A stretch of DNA of 64,000 bases from assembly GCA_904063045.1 (NCBI GenBank), contig CAJFCJ010000006.1:1315647-1379646 (forward strand). The letters run 5' to 3'. This DNA is from Dimorphilus gyrociliatus. Its lineage: Eukaryota; Annelida; Polychaeta; Dinophilidae. Shown piece by piece: positions 1 through 13,200 of the stretch. Positions within the stretch are counted from its first letter, which is position 1. Each line of letters starts with the position of its first letter. The notes beneath the pieces are model-generated. The model was given only the letters and a program-made list of their open reading frames with translations. It searched no databases and had not been told where the DNA came from. A program made the position numbers and the translations under genes.

Positions 1-354
1 AAAAAAAAAATGGTCTATCTATATAATGGATATATTTCACATAACCTATATTGTTTAATTCTACCCCCTACCGTACTTATCCCCGCCCCACTACTTTAAC
101 TTGCCTACGTTTATTTTAAATTCTTTTCTTTGTTTTTTTTTTATTAGAAGTATTCTTAATTCTTTAACGGATTAAACAAATAAAGAAATAAAGTTATGAT
201 ATAAAAAAAATTGTAGATTTAAAGATAAAATACATTTCCTTTTTTGTCTTTTAAAGTTTAATAAGGGGTTTGTTAGATATCGAGTAAGAACACAAAAGAA
301 AGGCTCCAGGAACCTACTAAGAACTTTTTAATATACTATACGCCTCTTTTTTTA
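1..354. other. AT-rich 3' flank, no gene seen
   Basis: No coding exon is supported here. The stretch is AT-rich with poly-A and poly-T runs and lies downstream of the FoxJ-like gene, which is read on the minus strand. A further 3' exon of that gene beyond the window edge cannot be excluded. Confidence 0.5.
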
Positions 355-1512
<1,158 letters not shown>

Positions 1513-1762
1513 TTTGAGTGTTGTAGGGCTATTGGCGCATGCGCGACCTAACAACCTTGTCCTATAGCGCGAATGTCTATAACGCTAAATGTTAGTTTTA
1601 CGTTGATAAAATTCCCCACCAACGAAGTATATAATGCAAATACCTCTTTACTCAATCTTAGTGAAGGTTGATTTGAAATTTACCCTTCATTTTTCAACTT
1701 TTTCGTACTTGGATTATATTCTTTCGTATGCAAATGAGATCGATCGGCGGTACTATTTTTCG

Positions 1763-1774
1763 GTTGCTAGCAAC
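1763..1774. promoter_or_regulatory. Palindromic RFX X-box-like site (GTTGCTAGCAAC)
   Basis: GTTGCTAGCAAC is a perfect palindrome made of two RFX half-sites (GTTGCT/AGCAAC) with no spacer, about 250 bp upstream of the FoxJ-like start codon. The usual X-box has a 1-3 nt spacer, so binding is an inference. Confidence 0.4.
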
Positions 1775-2236
1775 GACCGATAAACAAAGCAAATTTGACT
1801 GTAGGTGGCACCGGTATTTTTCTACGTTGTAATTTTCATTCAAAATTCTCCTACGTGAGCAGCTAAAAATCAATAAATGCTTTATGTAATAAGCAATACA
1901 CCCTAGACAAAGGCAATTTGGAAATATTTATTTTCTCCAAAACATCTAAACTAACAAATGCTGTGTTGCAATATAGTAAAAAAATTATAATATCTCATTA
2001 TTAATTAAATAATAAGATGAGCTATGTGAACCGTATAAAGCTATGAATATGGAGAATAATACGCTAATTTCTTTCCAATATGAAATAATAGTAACCTTTT
2101 AATAATAGTTATAATATTTCATATTTTCTAATTCACATTCAGAGTATACTCTCATTTCTCTTTGCGAAGTGTTAAACTAGTTAAAAATTATTTCGTCATG
2201 CCCTAGATATTATTAGATTTTCTTTATTTGAATTTT

Positions 2237-2238
<2 letters not shown>

Positions 2239-2281
<43 letters not shown>
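2239..2281. repeat. (AT)n microsatellite
   Basis: About 20 uninterrupted AT dinucleotides in intergenic DNA, followed by a looser TATATA stretch that ends in an ATACTGTAT motif at 2291. Confidence 0.9.
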
Positions 2282-2282
<1 letters not shown>

Positions 2283-2746
2283 TTATATATATACTGTATT
2301 AGTAAAACGTACACAATACGTTTATGTATTCGATTGAAGCTAAATTTGAATAACTAGCTTTCGAAATTTAATGGATGAATATAGCAATAAAAGGACTCTA
2401 TTCTTAGAGTATTCTCTTAGGACAAATTTTATTTTAGCTATGAAAACTATTTCGAGGTCGCAGAAGTCGGTCATTCTACTGACTAATACACTAGGTGTCG
2501 CATAATATTTTGATATATCTATGGAGTGATCAAACTAGTTCATATTCATATGTAGGAATGCAGACGTAAGACGAAAATTCTTGGAAATTCTTATATGTTA
2601 TGTATACAATTTTATCGAATATTGTCGGTGATTTATGGGATAGTAATGGTTAGTTTGATGATGATTAGCCCAAAGGGCACATTATATAAGCACTTACATT
2701 TCTTAATTTATTCGAATTATTCGTAAAAGGAAAAAATAATTAAGAA

Positions 2747-3944
2747 TTAGACATTACTAGATAAATAATGACTTATTCTATATGGAAAGAGGGCATCATT
2801 AACTTCCATGTACCAACAGTTACTTATGTTATGCCTCACTGAGGTTAATGATAAATTTCCATTTACGCTGATGATTGCTTTACGACCCTTTGCTTCTTGA
2901 ACAGTTTTGTAGAATTTGAACAGGTTGTTTCCTATTCTCCCTAATAGGCCATCTATTCCTTCGTAAGTCGGATAGAATGCGTTTAAATTCATCGAAAAAC
3001 CTATAGAAGGATTATAATATCTATAAATTATTATGTTTTTTGTTATTCTATTTCTTGAAATGCTATCTTTGAGATTAATTTGAAGAGAATTTCCTGTAAT
3101 TTTTAAGATAAAACTCTTTCCCTCTATCTTTCGATCTTCGTTTAAATTATTCCATTCAAGGAAAATACCATCTTCCGATAGAGTTCCGGTACGATCAGAT
3201 GTTATATTACCATGTGGTGAGATAACTTTTATCGCTTTCATAAAATATTCATTCATCAATTCTCCGTATATAGATATATCTAAATCTTGAAGTTTAATTA
3301 TAAGTATTTGATCGCCTTCTCTTCCATTTATATCATAGCATATCATTTTTAACGATTTATCTTTTTCATCTTTAACAACTTGCTTAAAATGCTGACTTCC
3401 ACCGGACAAAGGATATTTATTCTGTAGGATGAAATGAACGCTTTCCGTTTTGTAAGCTCTTACAACCTCGTCAAAACACTCAATATGCACTGTTATTATT
3501 TTATCTCTTTCCAATTTATAACTATCAACAGCTTCTACAATGATATTATTTACAAGTCCATTACGAGAGATAGGAAACTTATCAATACATCCCTTAAGTA
3601 TTACTTCGGACGGATGAGAAACCTTAGCTCTAAAGATCGTAATCTTTATCAATAAAGTCAGATAATTTTGATATAAGATCTTTCTCACCTGCAAATTCCT
3701 TTTCCTTGTAGCGCTTCTACTGTGATCGACAAGCCAAATCCATCTCTCTTTAATATGGGCGGATCTGGTCTGGCAATATGAATATCTAATAATTGACTTG
3801 AGCATCCTCCTATAAACAAATAAACATATAATATTTCTAATATATGCAGTAATTGATTAATTTTATCATTTTGAACGGATATTTATACCAACTTGATACC
3901 AATATGATAAAGAGGCAAACAAGTGGGATATTCCTGTTAAGCAT
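2747..3944 (-). CDS. Secreted ITIH-C/vWD-like protein A
   Basis: Likely secreted, about 348 aa. Exons (minus): 3889-3944 (signal peptide), 3689-3796 and 2747-3629. The last exon carries the ITIH C-terminal-like domain: CYDINGREGD, YGELMNEYFMKAI, GLLGRIGNNLFKFY and a closing CW. The usual GDPHF entry motif is degenerate (GGSQHF). Exon 2 read in its conserved frame gives a segment ending LQGKGICR, parallel to FEGSGLCR in protein B. The normal family acceptor (exon from 3809) does not match the phase of exon 1; a second AG 13 nt downstream (exon from 3796) restores one frame. A long open frame also runs through intron 2, but it encodes an unrelated N-terminus. Function unknown. Confidence 0.65.
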
Positions 3945-4347
3945 GGTATTATTTACACAAACTGATTGGTCTCAATAGTTGACTAAAGACTAAGTAAAAA
4001 AATACACGAGAATCTAGATCTCAAGGTAGAAAGATACTCAAGTTGTTTTTAATAATCTATAATATAAATATCCTTGTGCTATCTCTTTCTATTGCGTAAT
4101 ATTGTCGGCTTGAAACGACAAAGAGAGAATAGGAAAGTGGAAGAAAACGATGAAAATAAGGGACTCGAGGGGGGAGATGATTAAAAGCAAAGAAAAATAA
4201 TTTAGCTCTGGTAGTTTTTTATTTGAAAGAAAACGTCTAGAGGAAACTAGAACTACTTAAGTCTTTAAGGATCGGCCATACACCAAATTATACTATCGAT
4301 TAATCCAATTGTCTATTGTACTCAAGTTTGGTACGCAATGCTTTCTT
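3945..4347. other. Intergenic, no gene seen
   Basis: AT-rich DNA between tandem minus-strand genes A and B. It should hold the promoter of A and the 3' UTR of B; no convincing exon is visible. Confidence 0.5.
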
Positions 4348-5566
4348 TCAAGGTTCCCATTTAAGCAAAGATGACGAGAAATCTTCCAAATTTGATGGAT
4401 ATAAGGCATCATCAATATCAAACAGCCAACAACTTAATTCGTCTTTACTTTGTAGGGCACTTAACATTGTCTGACCGTTTACGTTAACCGCTATTTTGGA
4501 ACTATCAGTATCATCCTCTGCCTCCTCAGCTGTTCCGAAGAACACAAATTTATTATTACCAATTCTACCCAATAAACCTCCTAATCCTTCGTAATTAACC
4601 AAATGATTAAAGTTTATATCCAAGAAATATCCGGTTAGCGTGTGATATAATCTTTTTATAGTGAAATTCAAATTTTGTATACTATCATCCATATTTTTTA
4701 GTTCAATTGTTATGCTAGGTCCATTATAGATTATCGAATGAGTGTCTCGTTCAATTTTCTGTGGTTCTATCCTATTTGACCAATCAATAAAGAGGCCATC
4801 GCTAAATTTGGTTCCCTCTGTTGATGAAATGATATTTCCGTCCAAATAGGTTATTTTAATTAAGTGCATATAATTATCATCGATTAATTCTCCTTTAATG
4901 ATAGTTTTCGAAGAGTTTTGTGTTAAAATTTCAATATGATCACCGGCTTCTCCTGTAACGTCATAACATATTAGTTTTCTATCTTTGTTCGCCTCGTCAA
5001 AAACAGTTTGCACAAAATGCGGATCACCGGAGACAAACGTATCAAAACTTTCATAAATTAGGATTTCTTTCTGAGCTGTTCTAATGATATCTGTTCCAAT
5101 TTCCTTACAGATAACGAGAATTTCGAAAGTTTCCTTTTGACTTGCAATACCATTATCAAAAGCTTCGACGAGAATTCTATGAACTTTTTTATTCGGTTCC
5201 GATATATGAAAATTTTCTGTTACCCCATGAAATCTCACCTCATTTACTTCTGACGATTCTATTCTATAAGACACTATTAGCATATCTTACTTTGTTCATT
5301 ATAATACTTTTAAAATAATAATTACCTGCATAGACCTGAGCCTTCGAATGCTTCAATTATAATTATTCTTTTAGCACCACCTTTAATTACTGCGGGATGA
5401 GGGACAATATCCAGTTGAATTTTAAGTGGACGAGTTGCAGATTCTAGAGAACTTATTTCTATTAATGAAAAATACATAAATATGATATTATCTTTGAAAT
5501 AAGATTGAGCAATTATAACATACCAACTACTGCGTAGATAAATATACTCCAAAGAAATTTATTCAT
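4348..5566 (-). CDS. Secreted ITIH-C/vWD-like protein B
   Basis: About 363 aa, secreted. Exons (minus): 5524-5566 (signal peptide MNKFLWSIFIYAVV), 5326-5458 and 4348-5263; intron phases 1 and 2, the pattern of the whole family. Residues about 16-135 form two beta-rich N-terminal segments. From about residue 138 comes the ITIH-C-like domain: SGDPHFVQ, CYDVTGEAGDHIEI, LIDDNYMHLI, GLLGRIGNNKFVFF and a C-terminal CW. In true ITIH heavy chains this domain follows VIT and vWA domains; here neither is present. Family assignment rests on motif order (GDPHF, CYD.TG..GD, GLLG..GN, CW). Role unknown; matrix, cuticle or mucus use is only a guess. Confidence 0.8.
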
Positions 5567-6681
5567 AACTTTAGCTAGTTATTCTTCTACTGCAAGTCTT
5601 GTGATAAACTCTGATCTAAATTTGAACTCCTTTTAAGATAATATTGAATAATAGAAACTCAAGCTTTGAGTAACTACTCTCAAAGTAGATTCATTTCACT
5701 ATGGCTATGGCTTTAAAATAAAAAATAATATTTAATTTTCTGAAATGTCTAGCTTTTCCTTTTCCAAAAAGCAAAACAAAACTAGGCTTACTAGCCATAG
5801 TTCACTCCTTTTTATAGAGCATAAAGGAATTGATATATAAAAAGTGACAAATCTTTTGTTATGTAGAGAGCATAGGATAAATTATATTAAGAGAATCTAT
5901 AGATTCTCTTACGTCTTTCGTTGAATCTTTATTATCATCTTAATTAGAGTATCATTACTGGAAAATATTAGCTTTTTCATTAATTTTATTGTTGTATTGT
6001 ACACAATTTTAAGTACACTAACCCCATAAAACATTCTATAAAAAAAGATAGCTTTGCTAGTCGTCACATGCCAAGAGCAAGAAAAAATTGCCCCCTTCCC
6101 CGTTTGAACTAGTCTGAACCCGAATTTTTCGTTGAATAGAGCTAGTTTCTACTAGAATATATTGAAAAAACGTGATAAAAAACTAAGGTAGTTTATTTAC
6201 CTAGAAGAGAACTAATGTAATATACATAATATATAAATATATACAGTACATACTGTATATATATGAATAACCAGAAGCAACAGCTTTATACTTCATTTTA
6301 GTAGCGTTCTTTCCTATACAATATTAAATATTACCCTTAAAAGTCTATGACTTATTGATAGTATAAATGTCTTTTCAACTAGATGTCACCGCTAGCTTAT
6401 TAAGACAGCTAGCTTTGGAATAATTTGTTAAAAACTTAATGAAATTTATATATTTAATTGTCGAATAAAATTGTCTCATTAATAAGATATGTAGAGTTGT
6501 TAATACTAAATACGAATCTGATTTTCTCCTTTTTTATATATAAAAGTTACCAGAGAAGCTGCGTGTTAGATTAAACAAAAGAGTACGTGTCAACGTTCGC
6601 CTCGCCAGACAGAAGTTCTTCATTTGTTCTTTAGTTTCCTAGCTAAATTCATAAATATTCATTAGCAAATAAATTTTCAAA
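5567..6681. other. Divergent intergenic region between genes B and C
   Basis: Shared upstream region of B (minus) and C (plus). It contains a minus-strand TATAAAA-like box near 5810, a perfect 22-bp palindrome at 5889-5910 and an ATACTGTAT motif at 6250. No gene seen. Confidence 0.5.
5889..5910. promoter_or_regulatory. Perfect 22-bp palindrome
   Basis: The 22 bases are their own reverse complement (half-site AAGAGAATCTA). It lies about 320 bp from gene B start and 770 bp from gene C start. A dimeric transcription-factor site is possible; it could also be chance in AT-rich DNA. Confidence 0.5.
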
Positions 6682-8557
6682 ATGAAATTATTCACCCTTA
6701 CGTTAATTCTCTTAGCAAAACTTGGTAAATTTATTATAATGTTATTTTCATTACTGTTAATAATATAATTATATATGTGTGATAGTTGCTGTATATTCTG
6801 AAAAGTTTGATGTTCATATGGAACTTCAGAATCAAATTGCTGAGAATGATAAAAGATTAGTCTTAAGAACTTGGCGTAAATCAGGAAGTGGCATTTGCTC
6901 GTAAATATTTTCATTATTTTCATTTATTCTTATATCTATAAACTGTATATGATAAAATTTTTAATGATGTTTGCTCTCTCCTAGTGTCTCTTCCTCGGTC
7001 CCTGATAGAATTTATGATATCCCGGAAGCTTATTTCACATTTAATAAAACCTTCAATCTGCATATAATGCCATTAAGCATTCCAGATAATGATATTAAGG
7101 GAGATGATGTAACTGTTACAATTTCCTTAGTATGCACTTGTGAAGCTTCGAATAAAAAAGTTACTTTTGAGAAAGAAGTATTTTTGAAAGACAATGATGC
7201 AACTGATTATTATTCTCCTTTTCAACTTGTACTCATATTCGTACCGAGAATACACGTACACACCAGTATCTCTATTAGCTTACCAAGTATTCAAGGTTCT
7301 GGTACATGTTCAATGAAGCTATCCGATTCAACCTACTTACTGTTGAAAGCAGAAGAGAATGATAAAATAGTCTTTGACGAATTTCAATGGAGACATCAAA
7401 CAATGCTAACAGCTGTGAATAACGATGGCTTAAAAGGACCAACAATTGTTACATTAAGCATTACTTGTACTGATTTTCGAAATAGACGATCTTCAAAATT
7501 TCACCAATCAATTACAGTTCTTCCCTTTGTAGACGAGACAAGTTTTCAGGAATTTTCACCACATATTGAAGTTCCGTTGGAAATCGAAGAAGATGGTGGC
7601 CGAAGAGGTGTAATGATATCGAGCTTTATTGGAAATGCTAATTGTAGTGCTGACATTAAAGATAAAGCGTACGCACACTTTCATGGTCCAAGCACGTACA
7701 CATACACTCAAAGTAGCATGAGTGAAATTTACGGCAATTTCTTAATAGTTGAGCCTGTCGATGATGATAAGTCTACGGGTGATAGAACTGTTACTGTTGA
7801 TTTAACATGTGTTGATTCAGCCAAGGAAATAATCTCAAATATACCTATAAACATACTAATCAGAGAGGATGATGAATTTGGATTGTCTTTAAGGGATGAT
7901 CCACACTTTGTTCAAATTATATTTGATGAGTTTAAAATGATAGAAAAGAAAGTTTGTTACGATGTTACAGGGAATTCTGGAGATTTAATTCAAATAATTG
8001 AACACGAGAAAAGCGGAACTGTGATGTTTGGAGAATTATTGGATGACTATTACATGCATATCGTTACTATAATTTCGCCATACGGAAATATTACAGCAAC
8101 TACAAAAGATATTAAACTATTTGGAGGATTAGTTTTACAATGGAATCCTTCAATGAGAAAACTAAAATATGAAGATAAAGATTATGAATATACTTTATAC
8201 AGAAATATTATTAAAATTAAAGTTAAAGAAATTGATGAGCAGCTATTGTTTGCTATTGAACGAATAAGTCATCTAAGTAGTGGCTATTATCTTGATACAA
8301 GAATTTTTGGCCTAAAGAATAACTATAAAGGATACGGAGGAATTCTCGGCAGAGTTGGCAATAATCGAATTAAATTTTTCGAAAATGTTCAAGAGAATAG
8401 CAGTAGAACAAGTATTGAAGTTAACGGACAGTTGTTTACATCTTCAATTATACATAGACAAGATAATGAATGTTGGTTAGTAAGCCTAAGCAATGCTTTA
8501 TATCCTTATTCAATTGATAATTTCATTTTTCCAAAAAACTCATTGGTAATCAATTAG
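6682..8557 (+). CDS. Secreted multi-domain ITIH-C/vWD-like protein C
   Basis: About 576 aa, secreted; the largest intact member. Exons: 6682-6724 (signal peptide), 6786-6900 and 6985-8557, intron phases 1 and 2. About 355 residues of repeated beta-sandwich-like segments come first (with GDDVTVTISL, FLKDNDATDY and GDRTVTVDLTC), recalling Calx-beta or Ig-like repeats. The ITIH-C-like domain runs from about residue 357: RDDPHFVQ, CYDVTGNSGD, LDDYYMHIV, GGILGRVGNNRIKFF and a final CW. It is transcribed away from B. Compared with B it has extra N-terminal repeats in one long exon. Function unknown. Confidence 0.8.
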
Positions 8558-8947
8558 AATGACCTAATTTTCATTGATAGTGAAATAAAAATTATGTTTT
8601 TTTGAATCATTTCCATTTTGATTTATGATCTAATATAGGTTTATATTTAGTAAAGTAGTTTAAAAGTTAATTAAAACTTTCCTTCTCCTTTAAAAGTAAG
8701 AAGACAGTTAGGAACTCTCATTAATATACTTTCACTTATTATCTAATTGCTCAAGTTAATATTTCCAAGCTAGTTAGACAGAATAATTAACAATCTCAGG
8801 CAAACAATGAACCTTCTAAGATAAAGTCTTTTCTTTAAATTAAAGCATTATATAATACTATTGTAATATTTAATTGATTGTACTTATATTCGCACTCGTT
8901 TAAACTTTGAAGGTAGACAGTCTTTGTTGAAGCTTTGAACAGGAGTC
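8558..8947. other. Intergenic, no gene seen
   Basis: 3' flank of gene C and 5' flank of the next gene. AT-rich, with no convincing exon. Confidence 0.5.
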
Positions 8948-9796
8948 ATGTTCAATAAATATTATGCAGTTTTCTTCCCAGAGGAAAATTTAAATTCGAT
9001 TATTCCAGTAACGTGGATAACCTTAGAAGATAAGAAAATTTTGACCATGTGGCCGGAGGATCATATATATTATGAAGGTGGAGACAGAGATATAGATTAC
9101 CTTGCTAGAAATAATGTCAACCCTGCAGAAAATTCACCTGGATTATGGTCCTACTACGAAGCGGTTATACTACAGGGTTTTGGTAAGTGCAAACAAGTAG
9201 TTTGTTCAAGTCACACATTCTGATACTCTATTATTAGAAACTTACGAAGAAGCCGAAATCTACTTAGGCGCTAAACAGAAACAAAATAAAAAAGATAAAA
9301 GGAAAAAAGGTATATACTTGAATTTCCCTTATTTTCAACATTAAAACCCATCTTAATAGCCTCGAAGAAAATAACATTGAAACAAGCTTCGAATAGTTCA
9401 GATTCAGAGGATGTTGAACAAAAAGCTTACAAGAGGAAATCTGCTGAAAACTTAACTAAACGTAAAAGATACCGATCGGCAATTACACAGTGTACCTTAG
9501 AGGATGATGAATATCAACGTTCTCTTACATCGTTGAACAATAAATCTTCAAACTTCAATTCCTGTACTATGAATTGTCCACGTACAAATGCACTAACAAA
9601 CGCTAAGAAAGTCGGTCCTGTCAAGGCACTTCAGAGATTAAGTGGTCGAAAAAGAGCAAATAACGCAGATGATAATTCAACAGATAAAAGTAAAATAATT
9701 CAGAAGCTTTTTCAGGAGCAAATGAATCAAAAGAAAACCCTTGAAAGGATTCTCGAAAAATTGGCTGATATGGAAGATTTTAAGAATAAACCTTAG
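8948..9796 (+). CDS. Basic coiled-coil protein with DUF4806-type N-terminus
   Basis: About 247 aa. Exons: 8948-9182, 9238-9309 and 9360-9796, both introns phase 1. The first 90 residues (YYAVFFPEEN, IIPVTWI, MWPED, YEAVILQGFETYEEAE) resemble the N-terminal module of transposon-associated DUF4806 proteins, where a short Y/F-A-V-x-F, I-P-x-x-W-I, W-P pattern precedes a TYEEA helix. The middle is Lys/Arg/Ser-rich with nuclear-localisation-like clusters (KKDKRKK, KRKRYR). The last 45 residues form a probable coiled coil. No C-terminal DUF4806 domain is seen. It may be a domesticated transposon-derived DNA-binding protein; that is inference. Confidence 0.55.
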
Positions 9797-10292
9797 CTAT
9801 TAGTATAATTAATTATTATATAATTATAATATTATATCCACCAGATGGCTTACAGTCAACTTTGACATGTTTCTCTTATTTTACGATAATTTTTATGTTT
9901 ACTAAAAGTCTTAAAAAGTAGTAAGATCGATTAGATTCAATAAATAATAGATACAAACAAGGAAATTACAAAGTTCATCTATAGTCATTCAATTAATAAT
10001 TTTCAACAATTGAAAGATACTTTCGTATAAAGTTCAATACATTAAGAAAATCATTGAGAAAAGAGAGTGACACTTTTCTATGATAACAATTAATAAGTAG
10101 TATCATTTCTTGTACATCAATACTTCCTTTTTTAACAAGAAACTACTACTTTTTGCGGGTTGTTTAGGCAGCAGACGCCCCTGTATCTATGACAGCATAG
10201 TAAACAACCGCTTCAACTCATTCGGCCTTACGGCGCTGAATGGAATAGTTGTTATATGATTCATACCAACGAATGGATAAACCTTGTTAAAA
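9797..10292. other. Intergenic, with short inverted repeat
   Basis: Promoter side of LR1. A 9-bp inverted repeat (GGTTGTTTA at 10158, TAAACAACC at 10201) encloses a GC-richer 34-nt segment; nothing else is visible. Confidence 0.45.
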
Positions 10293-13200
10293 ATGCAATA
10301 TGAACGTTTAGTAATTTTGATTATCAGTATTATTCTAAGTTCAGTTGTCTCAATAAATGGTAATATACTTATAAATATATTATATCTACATCATATATTG
10401 TAATATATATAAAAGTAAAGACTTTTCTATAAAACATCTATGTCTGTCTTTTATATGAAATGCGTTCAGTTTCAAAACATTTCCTTTTTTATCCATTTTT
10501 TTCTCTTTCATTTCTTTCTTCTAGCAAAGAAAATTACCCAAATTCAAACCATCTTTACTTCGAACATCGTGGAAGGTCAAACGAGGAATGTTATAGAAGG
10601 AGATCTGAGTAGTTATCTTGTTGTACAACCAGCTTCTGGAACTCTTTCATGGATTACGCTAAAACTCTCCAATTTTGCTGTTATTAATAGAGTAATTGTG
10701 AAGAGGAGATTGTGTTGCGAAGGTATTCTTTATTTGTCTCTCTTACATCATACTGTATATTATAACTAGTCATCAAATCAACAGATCATATGGCGATATT
10801 TTCCGTTTCGATTGGAGATTCATTTTGTCAAAGTGATCCCAAATCTTTTCAACCATCAACTCAAGATTCATTGTGTTATTCATACAATTATGGAAGCACC
10901 AGTAATGTTCCTGAATCAGTGAATGAAACATGCTCAACATCTCTTCATTCAAGACCTCCTCTTGGAAATTATGTTACAATATTCAAAAATTCTCCTAGCA
11001 GAAATATACATTTAGCAGAGATTGAGATTTATGGAGAAATTCTATCAGGTTTGCAAACGTTTTTAAAGTGTATTTTATAATTATTTCGATGTTTGATTAA
11101 ATTTATTGAAGATATTACTCCACTCAAAGAAAATTATGTTTATGAAAAGAATGGAACAAGAGGTTATATTCTGAAGAGAGAGAAGAACAGCTTTTGGAAC
11201 GCAAAGAAAAAATGCGAAGACGATAATTCGTATTTAGCAATAAATTCTGGCAGTTTCTTAGCATCATATCTTCGGAGAGGTGAGTAGAATCTTCGTTTTC
11301 AAGTAGATAATAAGATATGAAAAGTGATATTGTTGTATTGTTTATTAAACAATAGAAATAAGTGAGAATAAGTTTTGGCGAAATGGACATTATTTCGACA
11401 ATAAATGGTATACCGCATCAGATTGTTCGCAAGAGTTAAGCTCTTTACCAAATGCAGTAAATTCACCAACAAATGATATGAAAATGTATTGGGATAGAGA
11501 TTTGAAATTGTATGGAGAGAATCCCAATCAACAATTCTATTACATTTGTGAAAGAGATTTACCGAATTCTGTATCGAATTGTCCTGATTATTGTGAATAT
11601 TGTGAAATATTTAATCGTAATAACATGGACTCGAGGTGCATTTGTGAAAATGGAAAATATGGAGTAAGATGTCAGTGGCGTAAGTATACATTGAATTTGA
11701 AATGTGAAGAGAAAAATGATTTAGAAATGAATGAAAATTTGTTGAATAGCTTGTTCGGGAAATTTTTATGGGGTTGATTGTAATATTGCGTGTGGAAACT
11801 GTAGAGGAGGATCAGCTTGTAATTCTGAAACTGGATTATGCTCTGGTGGTTGTGAAAATGGTTGGACAGGAGATAAATGTAATGAAGCTGTGACAACAGA
11901 AAGTACTATAGAAAGTACAGTTATAACAACAAAATTAACCTCTACAATCCGCCCATCTACATTGGCTCCCACAAAACCATCAAATAATTCTTTCAACTCG
12001 ACTATTGGTATGGTTTAATTATAGAGGCTTTAAGAAGTATTTTATAACGAAATTTCAGGTGATGGACCTACCGACAAAAACAAAATTGGACTGATAATTG
12101 GAGTGGTACTAGCAAGTGTTGTTCTATTTATTGCAATTGTTGTGGGTGTTGTATTCTGTTACAGGTAAATAATAATTATTCTACTACTAAGTAAAGTTAA
12201 GTTTTACGTTTATGTTTTAAGGATGAGAACTAATGGAAAAGCACATCCAGAAGCTGATATAGAAGAAAATATATCTGTAAAGGAAGATCAGTTGGAAACG
12301 GCCTCAGATCATGTTCCATCAGTGAATAATGATTCAATTATTAAAAATAGAAATTCGACAATTAATGATCGTGTATCAGGTAAAATGACTATTGTATTTT
12401 GTATGTGAAAATTGACTACATATGGTTTCTTTTCTAACAAATAATAGCCGCCTACGAAAATACACAGCATAGTATAAAGGTTGAAAATCTTGGTTCCGTA
12501 ATTGAAAGATTGTCGAAAGACGATCAAAAAGGTTTTCAAAATGAATTTTCGGTAATGAAACATTATTGTAATCGTATTATAAATATTAATTGCGTAATAA
12601 AATTAACAAGGAATTACCAAATGGACAAATCCACGAATGGAACGATGCATTGAGGGCAGATGTTAGGTCAACGAAAAAGAATAGATATAAAAATATATTC
12701 GCATGTTAGTATTAAAATTTATTTAAGCAGATAATGTTTTTTATATATTAAACTGATATTTACTTATATAACTATCTAAACTATACAAGATTAGGGTTAT
12801 AAAAATGGACTATGTTAAAATACCCATACAGACGATAAAACAAGAGTTGAAATTGAAACCGATGATGGAACGGATTATATAAATGCTAATTACATATCGG
12901 TTAGTTGTCAAGGCAATATTTATATTAATGTTTTCTATAAATTAATGAAGAATTAGCTAGTTCGTGACTGTTATGAATTAGTAATTTAACTTCCCTTTTT
13001 TTTCTTATAGGGCTACAACAAAAAGCAGACTTTCATAGCAAGCCAAGGTGGGTAGGCCGAACTATTGTAAAACATATTCTCCCATTTCATTCAGAGTGAT
13101 CAACTATTGCGCGGGGGTTGCAATAGAGAAATAGGGAGGCGGCATACTAATACTCTAGAAATACCAATATACTAATATCTAAAGTATTTGAGAAATGTAG

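Larger units (their letters stand above)
1575..2746. other. Intergenic region with promoter of the FoxJ-like gene
   Basis: Apart from the X-box-like palindrome and an AT microsatellite I see no gene. The stretch separates the FoxJ-like start from the 3' end of ITIH-C-like gene A; both genes are on the minus strand. Confidence 0.5.

Noticed and set aside
6639-6923. Minus-strand open frame over gene C exon 1 and 2
   Set aside because: Shadow of the plus-strand signal and second exons, which splice correctly into gene C.
10158-10209. Inverted repeat enclosing a minus-strand ID-T-G-A motif resembling a retroelement aspartic protease
   Set aside because: Only about ten codons, no neighbouring gag, reverse transcriptase or LTR; chance is more likely.
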